NCBI RefSeq assembly: GCF_033958435.1
Contig: NC_134137.1
Coordinates: forward strand, 177,085,501-177,149,500
Length of the DNA: 64,000 nucleotides
Source: Carettochelys insculpta
Taxonomy: Eukaryota > Chordata > Testudines > Carettochelyidae
Reading direction: 5' to 3'
The notes beneath the pieces are model-generated. The model was not told the origin of the DNA. It did not search any database and worked only from the letters and a program-made list of their open reading frames with translations. Shown piece by piece: positions 32,804-46,116 of this stretch. Position numbers and translations under genes: made by a program. Numbering within the stretch: position 1 is the stretch's first letter; each line of letters opens with the position of its first letter.

Positions 32804-33487
32804 CAGGTTGAAATTCTCTCGACCAGCATTCTCTCATCTGGCAACATCCCTTGTCAAACAGGGCCATGCATGTTGCTGGACAGGAGCAGAGCAATGCTGG
32901 TGGCAGGGACCCCTGCTGGCAGGCTGCTCTGGGAAGCCTCAGGGGCAACCTCAGGGCAGGGAGCCAGACTAGGGAGCCTAGTTGGGGTTGGGGAGCCCAG
33001 CCCCGATTAGGAGTCCCCAGGCAGGGAGCCAGCCCTGCCAGCAGCCCAACAGCTATGGGGGACCCCTGCTGCAGCCAGGGGAGCTCCACACAGCATGGCA
33101 GGGAGCTGGCTGGGGCATAAAGACTGGTCAGCAGCCCCACAGCCATGGGGACTCCAGCTGGGGACAGAGGAGGCTGGCAGCCCCATGGTAGGGAGCCAGC
33201 ATGTGGACCCCAGCAGCCCCACAATGGAGAGCTAGCTTGGGGTGGGGTGTCCTGCCACCAGCCTCACAGCTGCGGGGGACCACTGCAGGCCCACAGCTGG
33301 GAGCCAGTTGGGACACAGAGCCCTGGCAGCCCCGCAGCAGTAGGGAACCTGACCGGGGTGGGGGAGCCCTGCAGGAATGGGATCCAACTCCATGCAGCCT
33401 GGGGGCCTGACCTCCCCTCATCTGGCAAATCCCTTCATCCGGGACCACTCAGATCCCAATGGTGCCGGACAAGGGAGGTACAACATG
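32804..33487. mobile_element. pogo/Tigger-like element, 684 bp, TA target
   Basis: The left tip 'caggttgaaattctctcgacc' and the complement of the right tip 'gtgccggacaagggaggtacaacatg' are inverted copies. TA flanks both sides (32802-32803, 33488-33489). The interior is a GC-rich minisatellite-like region with repeated 'cagcccca..agc..gggagcc' words that creates spurious open frames on both strands. Confidence 0.7.
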
Positions 33488-33489
33488 TA

Positions 33490-35449
33490 TCAGCATTCTT
33501 TAAAATACAACGCGAAGTAAAAAAAGGAATACTTAAACCGCAACTGCTTCATGACCCCCTGAATGAATGAAAAAATAAAATTGTATTGCTCACGCACACA
33601 CTTGATTTTAGAAGTATGTATACTTCATATATCTCAACAGCTGTGCATTCTTATGATTCTGGTCTACAATCAAAGTAGTCTATACACCAGAAACTGCTGA
33701 AATTCCTTTACACAAAACTATGATTTCTGGAAAATAAAGCAAGTTAGTTTCATAGGTATGCAAAACTGTTTATAACAAACCTTAAACTTATCACAGGATT
33801 TAAGATTCATTAATTCGATAAACCTCAGCCCACAGTCACAAGAATTTCTTAAACCTGGGCTAAAATTCATGTTTAGCTTTATGTGGCCCATTCTGTACTG
33901 GCTTATCTCCATCTTGCTCACCCTTTCCACAAATAAAGCTCAAAGGTCCTCAACTCCCTTTTCATTAGAAATTTTATGGCGAAGGAATGAATCCAAAGGC
34001 TTTTGTCTTACTTCAACAATCATGCACTGGCCCCCCCACAATCCCAGCCAAGTGTTTAATAGGGTATTCTATACCCGCTCCCGACACTCAAAGAAAATTA
34101 CTCAGAGAAGCCTGTTTGCAGCTTCTGATGCACTACTGTGGGAAAAGAATGGGAGACCACAGGTTCTAAAAGAATCTTGTCCACCTCAAGATTCTTTCAG
34201 AGATTTGAAACTTACATCTGGTTTGAAGGAAGAAGAAAAGTCATGAAAACAGCCACTCTCTGCCACCCCCTGAAAGATAAGGTGGACACAAAGGTGCCTC
34301 CTAGCGCCAGTACTGTATCAAGGGGGTTTCAAACTGTGAGATCACTAATGTAGGGAAGGGTAATGCAAAGCTCATTTGAAAGAAGGCACTGAAGGGATTA
34401 TGTATAACTCTGTACAAAATAACCATGCAACTCTTTAAAGTTATGCTTATGGCTTGAACCTCAGGACTTGTTAACCAACTAGAGGATTTATCCAGCATTG
34501 CTCAGGTTCTTGTGTAGGCTTAGGGCCGGGAGGGGAGAGCTCAGGGGAGTCCCAACACTGGCCAGTGCTGCACTGGCCTGACAGTGGCTCCTGCTGGGGG
34601 CAGGGGAAGGGTCAGCTGATTGGCCCTGTTTGGTAGCTGCTTCCGAGGCTGGCCAGGATCATGGGAGAGTGTTTGGTGCTACAGCTTTGAGACTGAAAGG
34701 GGGTGGACACACTTATTTGTGATGGTAGCCTGCAACATTTAAAGGTCTGGCCACAGCTGGCCACTCTCTCTCTCACAGGTGTAGCCACCCCTTATTGATC
34801 ACTCTGCAGTACAAATGACTTCTGCGCTTGCTGCTCCCCTGTTGTCACTATGGAGCATAAATGCCCCTGTTACCAGACCTCCCCCATTTCCATTTAATGA
34901 GAAACTATCAAATTCCAGGCACATTCAATTACCCTGACACAACCAAACTATTTCATTGCTTTAAATTATAAGAGGAAGCCCACATACCAAATTTGGTGGT
35001 CCTCGCTCTTATTTAGGAGGAGGAGTTGAATCAAGATCTTCTTGGATGGACAGACAGAGGCACATTTCTAAAATATATTGCAAGCTCACAGAATCACAGA
35101 ACACTAGGCTATTTTTATCGCACAAGATGCGTGAAGTTTTGACTATGGTTTTTAAGAGATCAAGGATTGATCATTAGGTTCCATCCAATCTATGACAAAG
35201 GCATCTGTCAAAATAACAATTAATGAAGGACTAGATTTTTCTGGTACTATCCAACCCAGTAGAAAACCTTGGATAGTTCTAAACACAATAAAAGTAGGCC
35301 ATGCTAGGTGAAAACAACACACTGCTACAGACACAATCAAAGGAGATGACTTCCTGGAGAATCATGATCAACTTGTGCAGATGATGTTTGCCAGGTAGAT
35401 ACAATGAACTCAACCACACTTCCGCAAAGAATAGATGAATCAGGCAAAT
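33490..35449. other. no gene; weak interspersed repeat near 34950-35080
   Basis: Around 34985-35075 the words 'taccaaatttggtggtcctcgctctta' and 'ggatggacagacagaggcac' match a dispersed reptile repeat I remember but cannot classify. A CR1-like tip 'cacagaatcacagaacactagg' lies near 35089. Nothing else is supportable. Confidence 0.4.
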
Positions 35450-36735
35450 TCATAGATTCCAAAGTCAGAAAGATACACAGTGATCATCTAGCCTGATCTC
35501 CTACATAATGCAGGCCACAAAACTTGCCTAAAATAAATTCCTAGGGCATACCTTTCCAAAAAAAATTCCACTGTGATTTAAAAATAGTCCATGATTAACA
35601 ATCCACAATAATATGCAGTGAATTGTTCCAAAGGCTAAATTACTCTCATTTTTTGCTGCCTGTATCTTATTTCCGGCCTGAATTTGTCTGGATTCAGCTT
35701 TCAGTTATTGGATCGTGTTATACCTTTGTCTGTTACACTAATGAGTATATTATTAAATATTTGTTTCCCATACAGATACTTTAAGTCAGATCATACCTTA
35801 ACTTTCTCTTTAAGCTCAAGAGTTTGAGCTTGTTGAGTCCATCATAAGCTATGTTTTCTCATCCTTTTTGATCATTTCCATAGTTCTTCTCCGACTCCTC
35901 TCTAAGTTATTGATATCTTTCTTAGACTGGAGGAACTGGACACATTCCTAAAGCTATTGCACCAGTGGAGATGTAAAATATCCTCTCTTTTCCTACTCAA
36001 TTTCCCATTTATGCATCCCCAGACAGCATCAGCTCCTTTAGCCACAGCATCACATTTGAGCTTATTACCCACTATGACCCCCAAACCTTGTTCAGTTTCT
36101 GTTTCCCAGGACAGGAAGAGGGGACACACTGCCTTTTTGTCTTCCCCCCAACATTCTGCATCCAGATGCCTTCTGATAGCAGGTTTAACAGTGTGCTCAA
36201 GAGCTTTGCAGAGAGCCAGAGATTAATTTCTCTTCTCTTCCCCACCCCCACCTCACTTTGGCAACTATTTAAGTTCATTTTGGGAACAATGAAATGAGAG
36301 AATCTCAGAACAGAAGGTCCTGAAAGTCGTGGACAAATACTAATCTATCCATTTCCAGTCCATCTTTACCCTTCTTTCTCTTGTGAGATATTACTGAGGA
36401 ATAAAACGGGCTCCCTCCAACTCAGAGCAATGACACCCACCCTATACATTCTTAGCTCCTAGATACAGAAAGCATACTGTTTGCTTGTATCCAGTTTACC
36501 CTCTGATCAAAAAAAAACTATCAATTAGTAAGCTGTCCTTGACTCTATTTACCACTCACTCAATTTCCTTTTTAACTAAACTTGATCTGTCATGATTTTA
36601 TGTTTTCTTGTATTTCACTGACAAAACTGTTAAACAGCATAGGGACATCTACAGAGCCTGCCCCGATCTCAATGGAAGCACACCTGCTAATGTTTGTACA
36701 CTGACAACTACATTTTTAGACTTGTCCATTCTCCA
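35450..36735 (-). mobile_element. CR1 non-LTR retrotransposon, pol end, split by a DIRS scrap
   Basis: On the minus strand this reads the last part of CR1 reverse transcriptase and its 3' end, which lies at about 35450. The frame near 36129-35902 contains GLGVIVGNKLKCDAVAKGADAVWGCIN, the conserved block after the polymerase core of CR1. The 3' tail has the complement of 'gatcatctagcctgatctcc'. The sequence is interrupted at about 36112-36425 by a DIRS piece and resumes with the complement of 'tactgtttgcttgtatccagttta'. It is full of stops. Confidence 0.8.
36112..36425 (+). pseudogene. DIRS reverse transcriptase/Gag scrap inside CR1
   Basis: This is the reverse complement of 37395-37715 with scattered differences. 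Both encode a segment with PSDSRF.SVLKSFAESQ and WQL in the plus (here) or minus (there) sense. It lies between two halves of a CR1 element, so it entered after CR1 or was copied in during a rearrangement. Confidence 0.65.
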
Positions 36736-36849
36736 GGTTTTTAAAACTAGACTGATAAATGCAGCAACTGTTGTTACAAGATCCAGAAAAAGTTCTGATC
36801 AAACTAACATCCTCAAGCAAGACTGAAGATGGTCAGTGAGATTTAGAAC

Positions 36850-38040
36850 GGTGAGAAATATCTTGCCACTGAGTCAAACACAGATCTTATGAACTCCGGG
36901 CTCTGAATAGTAGTGTGAGTGTGATTTGTTCTGTTGAATCTGAGACCCAGTGGCATAAGGTTACTTGGATTGAGTCAATGACTTGTTGAGGCAACTGAGC
37001 TCACATCATCCCATTGTTGAGATGCAGACAGACCTGGATCCCTGACTTTCTCAGGAATACGTCCATCTCCCTGTCACTTGGTGAAGACCCATCGGGCCAT
37101 GTAGAGACAAAAAGAATATAGCTGGAACTGATAATAAGGTTCTTCCATAAGAAACAAGAGGCTTTTCCTAAAAGCTGGGCGTATAGCACTACGAAAGTAT
37201 GCACTTTGTAAATTCAGGGTCATGAACCAACCTTGAGGATTGAGAGTAGAACTGTAGATGCTACAATCACCATTCTTGGGTCAAATATACTGAACTGAAG
37301 GTTCAGAAGGAGGTGATAACTCCTTTTCTTTGGGATGAGGAAAAATGAGAAGAAAAAAACCTTGCTCTGGAATTCCATGGGCAAGTGTTACTGCTCTGAG
37401 TTGAAGGAGGGAGCTCATTTTCTTCCTCAGCAATATCTCACAAGTGGGAGAAGGGTATGGGGGGACTGAAAATGGATAGGTTAGTACTTGTCCACAACTT
37501 CCAGAACCCTCTGTTCTGAGATACTCTCATTCAATGCTTCCCAAAATGAATGTATAAAGTTGCCAAAGTTGGGGGTGGAGGGAGGGAGTCTGCTGGCTTT
37601 CTGCAAAGCTCTTGAGCACACTACTAAACCTGCTATCAGAAGGCACATGGATGGAAAATACACGGTGGAGGACAAAGAGGCTGAGTGTCACCTCCTCTGG
37701 ATATTCTACCTCTTCCTTTGAAGCTTGCATTATCTCTGTGATGACTGTAATAATAGGATGGTTGCTCTGCTTCTGACAAGATAAGCTTAAAACATGTCCT
37801 GGGAGCTGAGATGCCCAAGCAGTACAAGGTCACCAGAGTACTACAACATGTGATAAATCTCATCAGTGCCCTTATTAAAAAGACTGCAGCGTTTAAAAGA
37901 GGAGGTCCTCAATGGTGCTTTGAATCTCCTTTGACATACCAATGCCTCTGGAACCAAGAGGCACTTTGTATCATCATGGTAGCCATCCCAAGGATGTCAC
38001 ATCTGAAGCACTGAGAGCCTTTAACAAGGTCTAGGCACCC
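36850..38040 (-). pseudogene. DIRS remnant F (end of Gag and reverse transcriptase)
   Basis: The minus strand reads, from 38040 down, Gag-like words, PSDSRFSSVLKSFAESQ, then EQRVLEVVDKY with a following region parallel to WVLEIIATGY of copy A. GFFLLIFPHPK and WFMTLNLQSAYFRSAIRPAFRKSL near 37230-37130 are reverse transcriptase blocks. The active-site region near 37010-37030 is decayed to LHLNN. Every block is separated by stops. It is a family distinct from copies A, B and C. Confidence 0.65.
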
Positions 38041-38044
38041 ATGC

Positions 38045-41000
38045 AATCCTCTTTCAACACAGATTTCAACTTATCACAGTAATACTTAAAACTCTTTGAA
38101 TCTCAGCATCTACTGTAATTAAATAATTTTGATCCTTCCAGCATCAGCCTCCCATAATTGCCAATAACTCTAATAATTTAAATAAAAACATTTAAAATAC
38201 TTAAAAATAAACTTTAATATTATTCACCAAACATATAAAAATAAAAATTAAATTCTGCTTAGACTACATATATAAAATTTTTGACCACAGGGTTTTAACT
38301 TGCAATCTATAATTAAGGAAAGAATCAGGCAAACCAAATAAATTTCCCATTTAGCAAAATCAGAAAGTACATTTCAACTTCAACACAACCTATTTAACCA
38401 GAAGCTCCTTACAAATTTTGATTTTAATTTGGAATATCTTAATATTCTTCTGCATTTAGAACTTCAGACAATCTGACATGTTATTTTATTCGAACATAAG
38501 CCTCATCTGAATTTCTTGCATGCAGTTTTCAAAGAGTGTTGCTGTCCTCAGCCATATAGACACCACGGAACCTGGTTGGTACACTTTGTCTATTTACACT
38601 ATCAATATATTTCCCCTTATTCTTAGCCCAAAACAGACCCAATCATGCAAAAGAAACTCTAGAAATCCAAGCTACGTCATACTGAGAGGCCACCTGGAAC
38701 AGTTAATGTCCTCAGCTGCCATGAAAACCTTCCTTCTCTTGGCTGAGCCACGAGATACACATGAACAGATTCAAGATCAAAAGACAAATCATGCTCTCCT
38801 ACAGGTCAACTTTTTACTGTTTTGCAGATTCATTATATAGTACTATATTTATAGACAATTAAACACCTGTATCTCAGTTAAGAAATTCAAATTTTGTCTC
38901 ATTCTCAATTTCAGAATACAAATTCTGGTTTTCCTAATAAATGTAAAACTAAAAAAAAACAAAACAAAAAACCTTCCTTTCTTATTCAAACAACACAGCA
39001 AACTATCTGTTGAAAACCAGCACTTTTCAAGTCAACTTATTAACCACACTTCCAACACAAAAGAATCTATGTATATTGTCAGAAATAATATATCTTAGAG
39101 TCCCCATAAAATTAGTTTTACCAAAAGTTTTGATGTAACCACACAGTCATATTGCAACTCTAATTGCACAAGGTCAAGAACCTACTTTGCTTCATTTATT
39201 ATTTCATCATGTATCCCATTTTATGGGATATGAGGCTTCGTTACAGTAATGCCCTTCTGCTTAAATAATATGCACAAAGTTTTGAGAATTTCACATAGCA
39301 GAAAAAGCATATGAAGCCTGAAAAGGTTTTGAAATATACATATTTTAAATCACACTAGCTTTGGAAAGTCCAATTTAAAAAAAAACAAAAAAACAAAGCA
39401 CTATCTTGAAGAATGGCTGTATATTGCAAACAGTTGAGGGATACAACATCAACTCTTATGAACCCCTTAAAAAAATCTCAGTCCAATGGTGAGAGTTAAA
39501 GCTGAAGTAGTGTTACTATTTCCTTGTTTAAAATAGCTTCAGTTGGATGCTTTTTTTAACAAAGTGATCAAAAATAATTTTGATATTTAAATTAATACAC
39601 AAGCAATTACACAACACAACTGGAAATCTGCAACTAGGAAACATACAAAATGAAGAATATTCACAAAAAGAGGACTTAAAATAATGCAATATGCTTTCCC
39701 AGCACTATGATTGTATGACCATCTATTTAGAGAAAACTGGGAAAGAATCCATTTACACTCATGAAAACCGCTTTCCCACTAGACATTTTAAACTATAATT
39801 TCTAAATGCTCATTTCCAAGACATCAAAGGTGCATCAATGATTCGTACTGCTTTTGCAAATATGTTTTATTAAGGTCGTTATGATATAGTTTTGCAGAGG
39901 AAGTGGAAAGAAAAATGCAAAGCCAGACTAGAACACTATCAAAACAACAATACAGATCTTTCAATAAGAATTTCAAAACTAGGATCACCTGTATGCATCG
40001 TCTTCTTTCAAGTCTCATATCATCCTGTGGGGGTGGGTAGCAGGGGAGAGTCCAGCAGCAAAACCCAGTACTGTAAAATAAAGAAAAACAAGATTAGAAA
40101 AAGCGGTAAAAACACAAGATGCAATTACCTTGATAATCCATTTCTAGTAAAGGATAGAAGACTTAAAAATCCTTGAGGACAGAACACCATTTTTGTCATG
40201 CATGTGAACTGTGCCTACTACAATGGGGCCTTAGTCACTGGTAATGGCCTCTAAATTCTAGTTTGGGACAATCACATCTTCAAAGAAATAGTACATTTAC
40301 AGAGAAGGTAGAAATTCTAGCTGTTACTGTATAAAATGCTAAGACCTGAGTTCTATTCCCAATGGTCACTGACAAATCCGACAGTGCCCAACTTTCAGAG
40401 ATCCTACTCACCCTCCATTTCCCAACTCTTATTCAGCACCACTGAATAATCAGATCCTTAATTTATCGGTGCCTCAGTGAGAATACATACCATCCTTAGT
40501 TAGCAATCCTCTTAGATAACATTGGGTGTTAAGAGCTATATAAACCTAAAATTATATTGTAAATCTTTTAAGTCATGTTGAAATTCTGTATGATTTTTAC
40601 TGAATCATCATTACAGAAAACTCACAGACACCCCAGCACAAGGATGAATCTCTTTCATGTAGTCCATCTTCTTGATCTTGCATGGTAAAAATGATCTAAT
40701 TCAGCATCATTTCTAAATATTAATTATTCCAACAAAAATAAAAAGCGGAAAGAATCTATGAAGAACCAGACCATATTTATAAGAATGGACAATTTCCTAA
40801 ATATGCTCATGTATGTGCCTTTACATATGATGTAACCTATGCAAAAATATGAAAGGAATACAGAACTCAAAATTTTGGATAACATTCTTTTGAATTACTA
40901 AACTGGATAATTGCCAGAAACATAAGGTAGAAACTTAAGTTTTATTTGTATGTTTATAAATATCCTTGCCAAACCAAAATTACCACTTAATGCATCTTAT

Positions 41001-41849
41001 AAAGTGGACCCCAGCCACGAAAGTTTATGCCCAAATAAATTTCTTAGTCTTTAAGATGACACCGAACTCCTCGTTTTATCTTAGGAAGTGCTTGAATACT
41101 AATCTGGTGTTCACAGAGGATTAGCGGTAAACTTTTCTGCCTTAAATTTGAATACCATCCTTGCACATCACAACAATTAACCAGTTTAAGCAATTCAAAA
41201 GAATGTAATCTAAAACTCAGACTCACATGGCTATCCTACTTTAATCAGTTTCTTATCAAGAAGACTAAGTCTACTAAACTTTGATCGTAACTTATGCCAC
41301 CACATTCTGCTTAGTTTCAGGACATGAAACCAAGTTTTTAATCCCTTTATAAATTCTCGGTCTACAAGTGGAAACATGCTCATGTATACCCTACATATGA
41401 AGTTCACTTTTCAGTACTTCTTGCAGCAAAAGATTTGTGAAACTTGAAATCATTTAGAGGAATTCAACAAAATCAATTCACATTATGGTTGTGCTCAAGT
41501 TCTTAAAGCAGAGAAATGCATCTAATTTTGAAGACTAGATTCAGGTGGCAAACTGGTGAAAGTCTGGTATTGAATTATTTCTTTTCATAAAGACTGGCAC
41601 ATTGTTCACTACCATGAAACTTGACAATGACAACATATCAATGGATTCTAAACCAGTACCATTCACCAAATACAGAAACTCTGAAGTCTTCAGTAATAGC
41701 TGAGTGAAGGTGCTTGCCCTGGGTATATCATCAATTATAAAAAGCTAAAAAAAGTAGATGGATGCACTGAAGGAAGAGATAATAGGATCTACAGAAAAAT
41801 GATAGTCCATGATCTAAAATGCTACGCTCACCTCCAAATGCTACACCAT
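38045..41849. other. AT-rich DNA, no gene found
   Basis: Only short, motif-free open frames are present. No repeat tips, splice-bounded coding blocks or RNA-like structures that I could recognise by eye. Confidence 0.45.
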
Positions 41850-42088
41850 GGCTGTGTCTACACTACAAAAATAACTTCAAAGTTGCTTACTTCAAAGTTG
41901 GGTGTCTACACACACCCTACTTCAAAGAAGGGCACTACTCCATTCCTGGAAATGGAGTAAGGACTTCGAAGCTGGGATCCCTACTCCGAAGTTAACTTCA
42001 AAGTAAGGGGAAAATGTGCGTAGACTCTCTGCTGGCTACTTCGATGCAGTGCCTAACTTCGAAGTTGGTTCCTAGTGTAGACACACCC
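41850..42088. mobile_element. Harbinger-type MITE, 239 bp
   Basis: The tips 'ggctgtgtctacact' and the complement of 'agtgtagacacaccc' are inverted copies, flanked by CAT at 41847-41849 and 42089-42091. The interior is built from 'cttcaaagt' and 'acttcgaag' words that pair across the element. Confidence 0.75.
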
Positions 42089-42091
42089 CAT

Positions 42092-43203
42092 AAGTCAGCA
42101 CGATCTTGTGGGTAATGGGCTGCAAAGTAAGAGTTTTAAGTCATACTGCTCAATCTCTCCTCTGTCCTGTAATAAGAAAAAGTAAACTTGATAGAACATC
42201 CAGCAAAAATTTAGGGGCTCTCAATCTGCATCTTTCAGAAGTGCCCCAAGTTATACAATAACTGATTTGGTCACATTGGTGAACAGACTGCTTATATACA
42301 AGTAGTTATTTATTAATTGCAGACTACTGCAGAACTATTGGACACTTTAAAAAAAGCACATCCCTCTCTGAATCCTGAATGGCTGCATGTCTTTTTATAA
42401 GGTGTGTGGCAAAATTCAGCCATGATCAAATTGCCAAAGATATCAGATTAGAAGCGTCTCTCACACACACTGAAATTCTAAAGCAACCCCGAGAGATTAG
42501 AACAGAATGGAGCTGCAGGCAATAAAAGGGAGATTCACTAATAAAATGTTAGGTCCTAGGAAAAGGAAATCTAACAGTGATTATGTGGGTGGATGCAACC
42601 AAGCAAGAACAATTGCAGTCTAGCATATTTTTGTTTAATATTGTCTCCTAATAAAAGTTTAGAACAGTGTTAAGTTACCAAACACTAATGGGCATCAGGA
42701 TTAGGATCAGGAGTATCAAAGAACTAGAGTGTATGACTTTCCAAAACACATTTAATCTCTAAAATTCAATAGAGTCAAAATAAAACAAATGCTAGTTTTC
42801 AAAGCGGGGAAAGAATATTGTGACTAATAGGTAAGTTTTGGCATAATTTACAAGGGGCACGTGGACTCATCACACACTTTATCAGGTCACTAAGAGAAAA
42901 CCAACCTTCCTACTTAGGAGAAGTACCATTCAACAATTTCACAGGCTAGCATCTGCTCCAGTATAATGTACTTTCATGAATTAGAAGGAAGAGGAGCTCA
43001 AAGGAAGGAATGAAGCTATTGTGGAATAAGATGAGGAAACAAGGAATGGTTAGGAAAGAGGTAAAAGGGAGAAGAACAATGGATCAAGCATGACACTACA
43101 AGCAAAAAGTGTTAATTTAAGGAGCTTAATTTGATTTGAAACTGAGACACAAAATATTGGTTACCACAGACAAGAGGTAAATTATCATCAACCCTCTAAA
43201 ACT
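42092..43203. other. no gene found
   Basis: AT-rich sequence without reading frames, repeat tips or motifs that I can support. Confidence 0.4.
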
Positions 43204-43445
43204 AACAAAGAGATAGCCGTATTAGTCTGTATTCTGTCAAAACAAAAAAGCAGTCAAGTAGCACTTTAAAGACTAACAATAAAATTTTTTGGACCTCAGT
43301 GCTATATAACTTAGTCTAGACTGGAAATTTAATGAATCTGAAGAAGTGGGTCTGTACCATGAAAGTTCATCACCTAATAAAATCATTTTGTTCGCCTTTA
43401 AAGTAATACATGACCGCTGTTTTGTTTTTCCCTAAAACTAACACA
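43204..43445. mobile_element. foldback-type MITE
   Basis: The left part, with 'agccgtattagtctgtattctgtcaaaacaaaaaag' words, and the right part, with 'ctgttttgtttttccctaaaactaacac' words, are roughly inverse to each other. The middle 'gaagaagtgggtctgtaccatgaaagttcatcacc' is shared with 48660-48720. The class is not clear. Confidence 0.55.
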
Positions 43446-44471
43446 GTAAAAGCTTCCATTCAGGCACTTATATCCCAAATTAATTGAGGCTGCTGCTTCC
43501 CCTGCGAAGTGAGTGAATAATTTTTATTTGTTTTGGTGAATCAAAGTGACACCAAAGTGACCAAAGTGAACAAAAACTAGTTTCAAATCAACACTGATTT
43601 TTTTTTAAAATTTACCTCACCAGGCTGAACTGTTTTGAAAGGGTTCAACTGAAAAAAAAAAAAACTGATTCAACATAAAAAGCCCAAAGGACTCCATTCA
43701 CAAAATGCTGAAACTTTTAATTTCAACAGTTCTCCAAAACATATACTTGAGTTTTGGTTTTCTGCGAATTTTTGTTGTTGTTGTTGTTGTTGTTTCTTTG
43801 GCCAAAACTATTCACCAAATTTAACCTCAATTTGAATAGCTTCAATGACTCCATGGCCTCAAACGCTTTTTTCAGCAAATTTACAATTGACCTAAAAAAA
43901 GGTCTCCCACTTCTGTGCTAATTTCCACAACATACAGAGTGCTCCTCTGCCATCCATTCAAAATAGTTGATTGATAAGGACGATGAGTATCATTCCGATT
44001 GTGACATTCCCTACTCTAAACTCCTTCGCTATTCCCCTCTCCACCACAGTAAATTCGACTTAGACCTCATTTTTCCTATAAAATATTTACTCAATTTACT
44101 TATATTCTGATTAACACAATTCATTCTATACTATTGTAAGACTGTGGTTAATATCATGCTAGCTACCTATTCTTCACAACCACATGCAGAAAATGACAAT
44201 GTTCTGTAATGTAAACCCATCTACAGTCCTTCCCTCAACCCCATGAATGTTACCAGCTGTCATTTACCTGTTTGTCAGCATCTCTAAACATGATTTGTTC
44301 CACCTTGCTCCTTAAACAAAACGAACAAACCCGTCTTCCTTTGAAATCTTTCTCAGAATATACATCTGATGTGACCTCTATTAGAAATCAGGTAACCAAA
44401 AACAGGTAGGCTGGCTATTCCTGACTTACATACAATTTTATTTTTTTCCTTGAATTAAAATTATTTGGAAA
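43446..44471. other. no gene; (TTG)n near 43770-43793
   Basis: A short trinucleotide GTT run is the only repeat seen; no gene is supportable. Confidence 0.4.
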
Positions 44472-44676
44472 CAGTGTTCCCTGTACACTGTGCGCTTCTG
44501 TGGCTCCACAGGGAAGATTCCAATATCATCCAGCTGATTAGCAGAGTACCCTCAGCTAGAATTTTGTTTCTACTGATGGTGCACATTTGCATGTTCCTCA
44601 AAGCACACAGAAAAATTTATTTCACACATGGGTGGAAAAGTCCATACATGGATGGCAAAGCTTTGAGGGAACATTG
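44472..44676. mobile_element. hAT-type MITE, 205 bp, 8-bp target duplication
   Basis: It begins CAGTGTTCCCT and ends TGAGGGAACATTG, inverted copies apart from one or two bases. The flanking 8-mers TTTGGAAA (44464-44471) and TTTGGAAC (44677-44684) agree at seven of eight positions, as expected for a hAT element. The related half-element at 51265-51400 shares 'cagctgattagcagaatg' words. Confidence 0.78.
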
Positions 44677-45328
44677 TTTGGAACAATTAAATTACACAAT
44701 GCTATGTCATCACTTTCACTAACCATAGTCTTTATCACTCCCCAAGACTGAATTTGCCATACAAAAAAGGAACTTATTGCTCTGGGTCTCAAATGAAACT
44801 GAGCTTGGGGATACAGTAGCAATACTAATTACATCTGAGCACAATGAGAAACACTTCCCAACTGAGGCCTCTAGGCACTAACATAATTTTAAAATTCCCT
44901 ACTTCATTGTTTTAAATCTGTAAGTGTAAGAGCTAACAAACTTGATAATTTAAAAACACAGATTTAAATTCTTTAACTCTTTAAATACTAGATTCTCAAT
45001 TTATTTTTAAAGTACCACATTTTACTAGTAGACAAGACACAAGACTGGGAGCATGCCACAGGTCAGGTACTCCAATTAAGTGCCACAGAAAACATTTTTA
45101 CTATGCTTTCACTGTTACTCTATATCAAAACATTCCTCAAACTACAAATTTAAATATAGTTTTAAAAGGATCAACAATATTTGCCACACAAACAATTCTG
45201 AATGAGCCAAATGGCCTATATGAATTTTTTTAATAATTTTTTTTCTGCTTATCATTACAGATTAACTATCTTTGCTCAATAATGCTACACAAGACACAAA
45301 GGAAGCTTTCATAAATGACTGTCTAGCT

Positions 45329-45995
45329 CAGGGGTTGGCAACAAAAATAGCAAGAAGAGCCATTTTTTTCAAATTTGGTAAAAAGTAAAGAGCCACAATG
45401 CATGGGAATACAAGACAGTCCTTAATAAGTAATGTCAAACCACACTTTTTATAACCTCTCTTTTAAGAACAGTACACACACAATGATTTGTAATATGATA
45501 CGTTTACTGCTGAATGTTCACAAACTTCTTACAAATTCTATTTCGCCACACTTTACACGTGTCTACTTGTACTATCTTCCTGACTTTCACTCCCAAATCC
45601 ACTTTAATTATGACTATTTTACTTCACGTTTAATTTCAGTTTTCTTTCTTAAAATGTCTGTTGCCCTTCACAGCAGGAATGCTGCAAGCTTCCTTTTCAA
45701 AAATCAAGACTTTATTAGCAGCATGATCAAAATACAGATACTATATCATATCCCACAATGCACTGCCCATATTAAAGGGAGAGTTATCAAAAGATTCCAG
45801 ATCACATACTGTTTGCTATTTGTGGGCCACAAGATATTTTGTTGATGCTGACCGTTCACAAGCTCTGCCCCTAGTTCACTGTTCCTGCCCGTGGAGGAGT
45901 CTGGGGAAGGGACCACAAGCACATGCTGGCTGCTCCCTCCCACAACTCCCATGGCCACTGGGAACTGAGGGGGGACGTTATCAGTGAACAGTCAA
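45329..45995. mobile_element. hAT-like element, left end only certain
   Basis: The tip 'caggggttggcaacaaaaat' at 45329 and 'agaagagccattttttt' are typical of hAT elements. The right part near 45890-45990 has 'cccatggccactgggaactgag', which occurs inside related elements, but I found no clear right tip. The 8-mer before it is gtctagct. Confidence 0.5.
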
Positions 45996-46116
45996 CGTCA
46001 GCAAAAAAAAATAAGTCTCACAGCCTGCAATTAGATTACCTTGATGGGCTGAATGCAGCCTTTTGCACTCCTTTATACTATATCTATAGCAGCCTAATCC
46101 TGGAGCTACACTTACA

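Noticed and set aside
32793..33570. Long frames on both strands (up to 143 codons)
   Set aside because: They follow the tandem GC-rich interior of the Tigger-like element and lack any protein-like motif.
37395..37715. Independent gene conserved in two places because of a similar short protein on both strands
   Set aside because: Both are parts of DIRS remnant F or its inverted copy, with stops in all frames beyond the short match.
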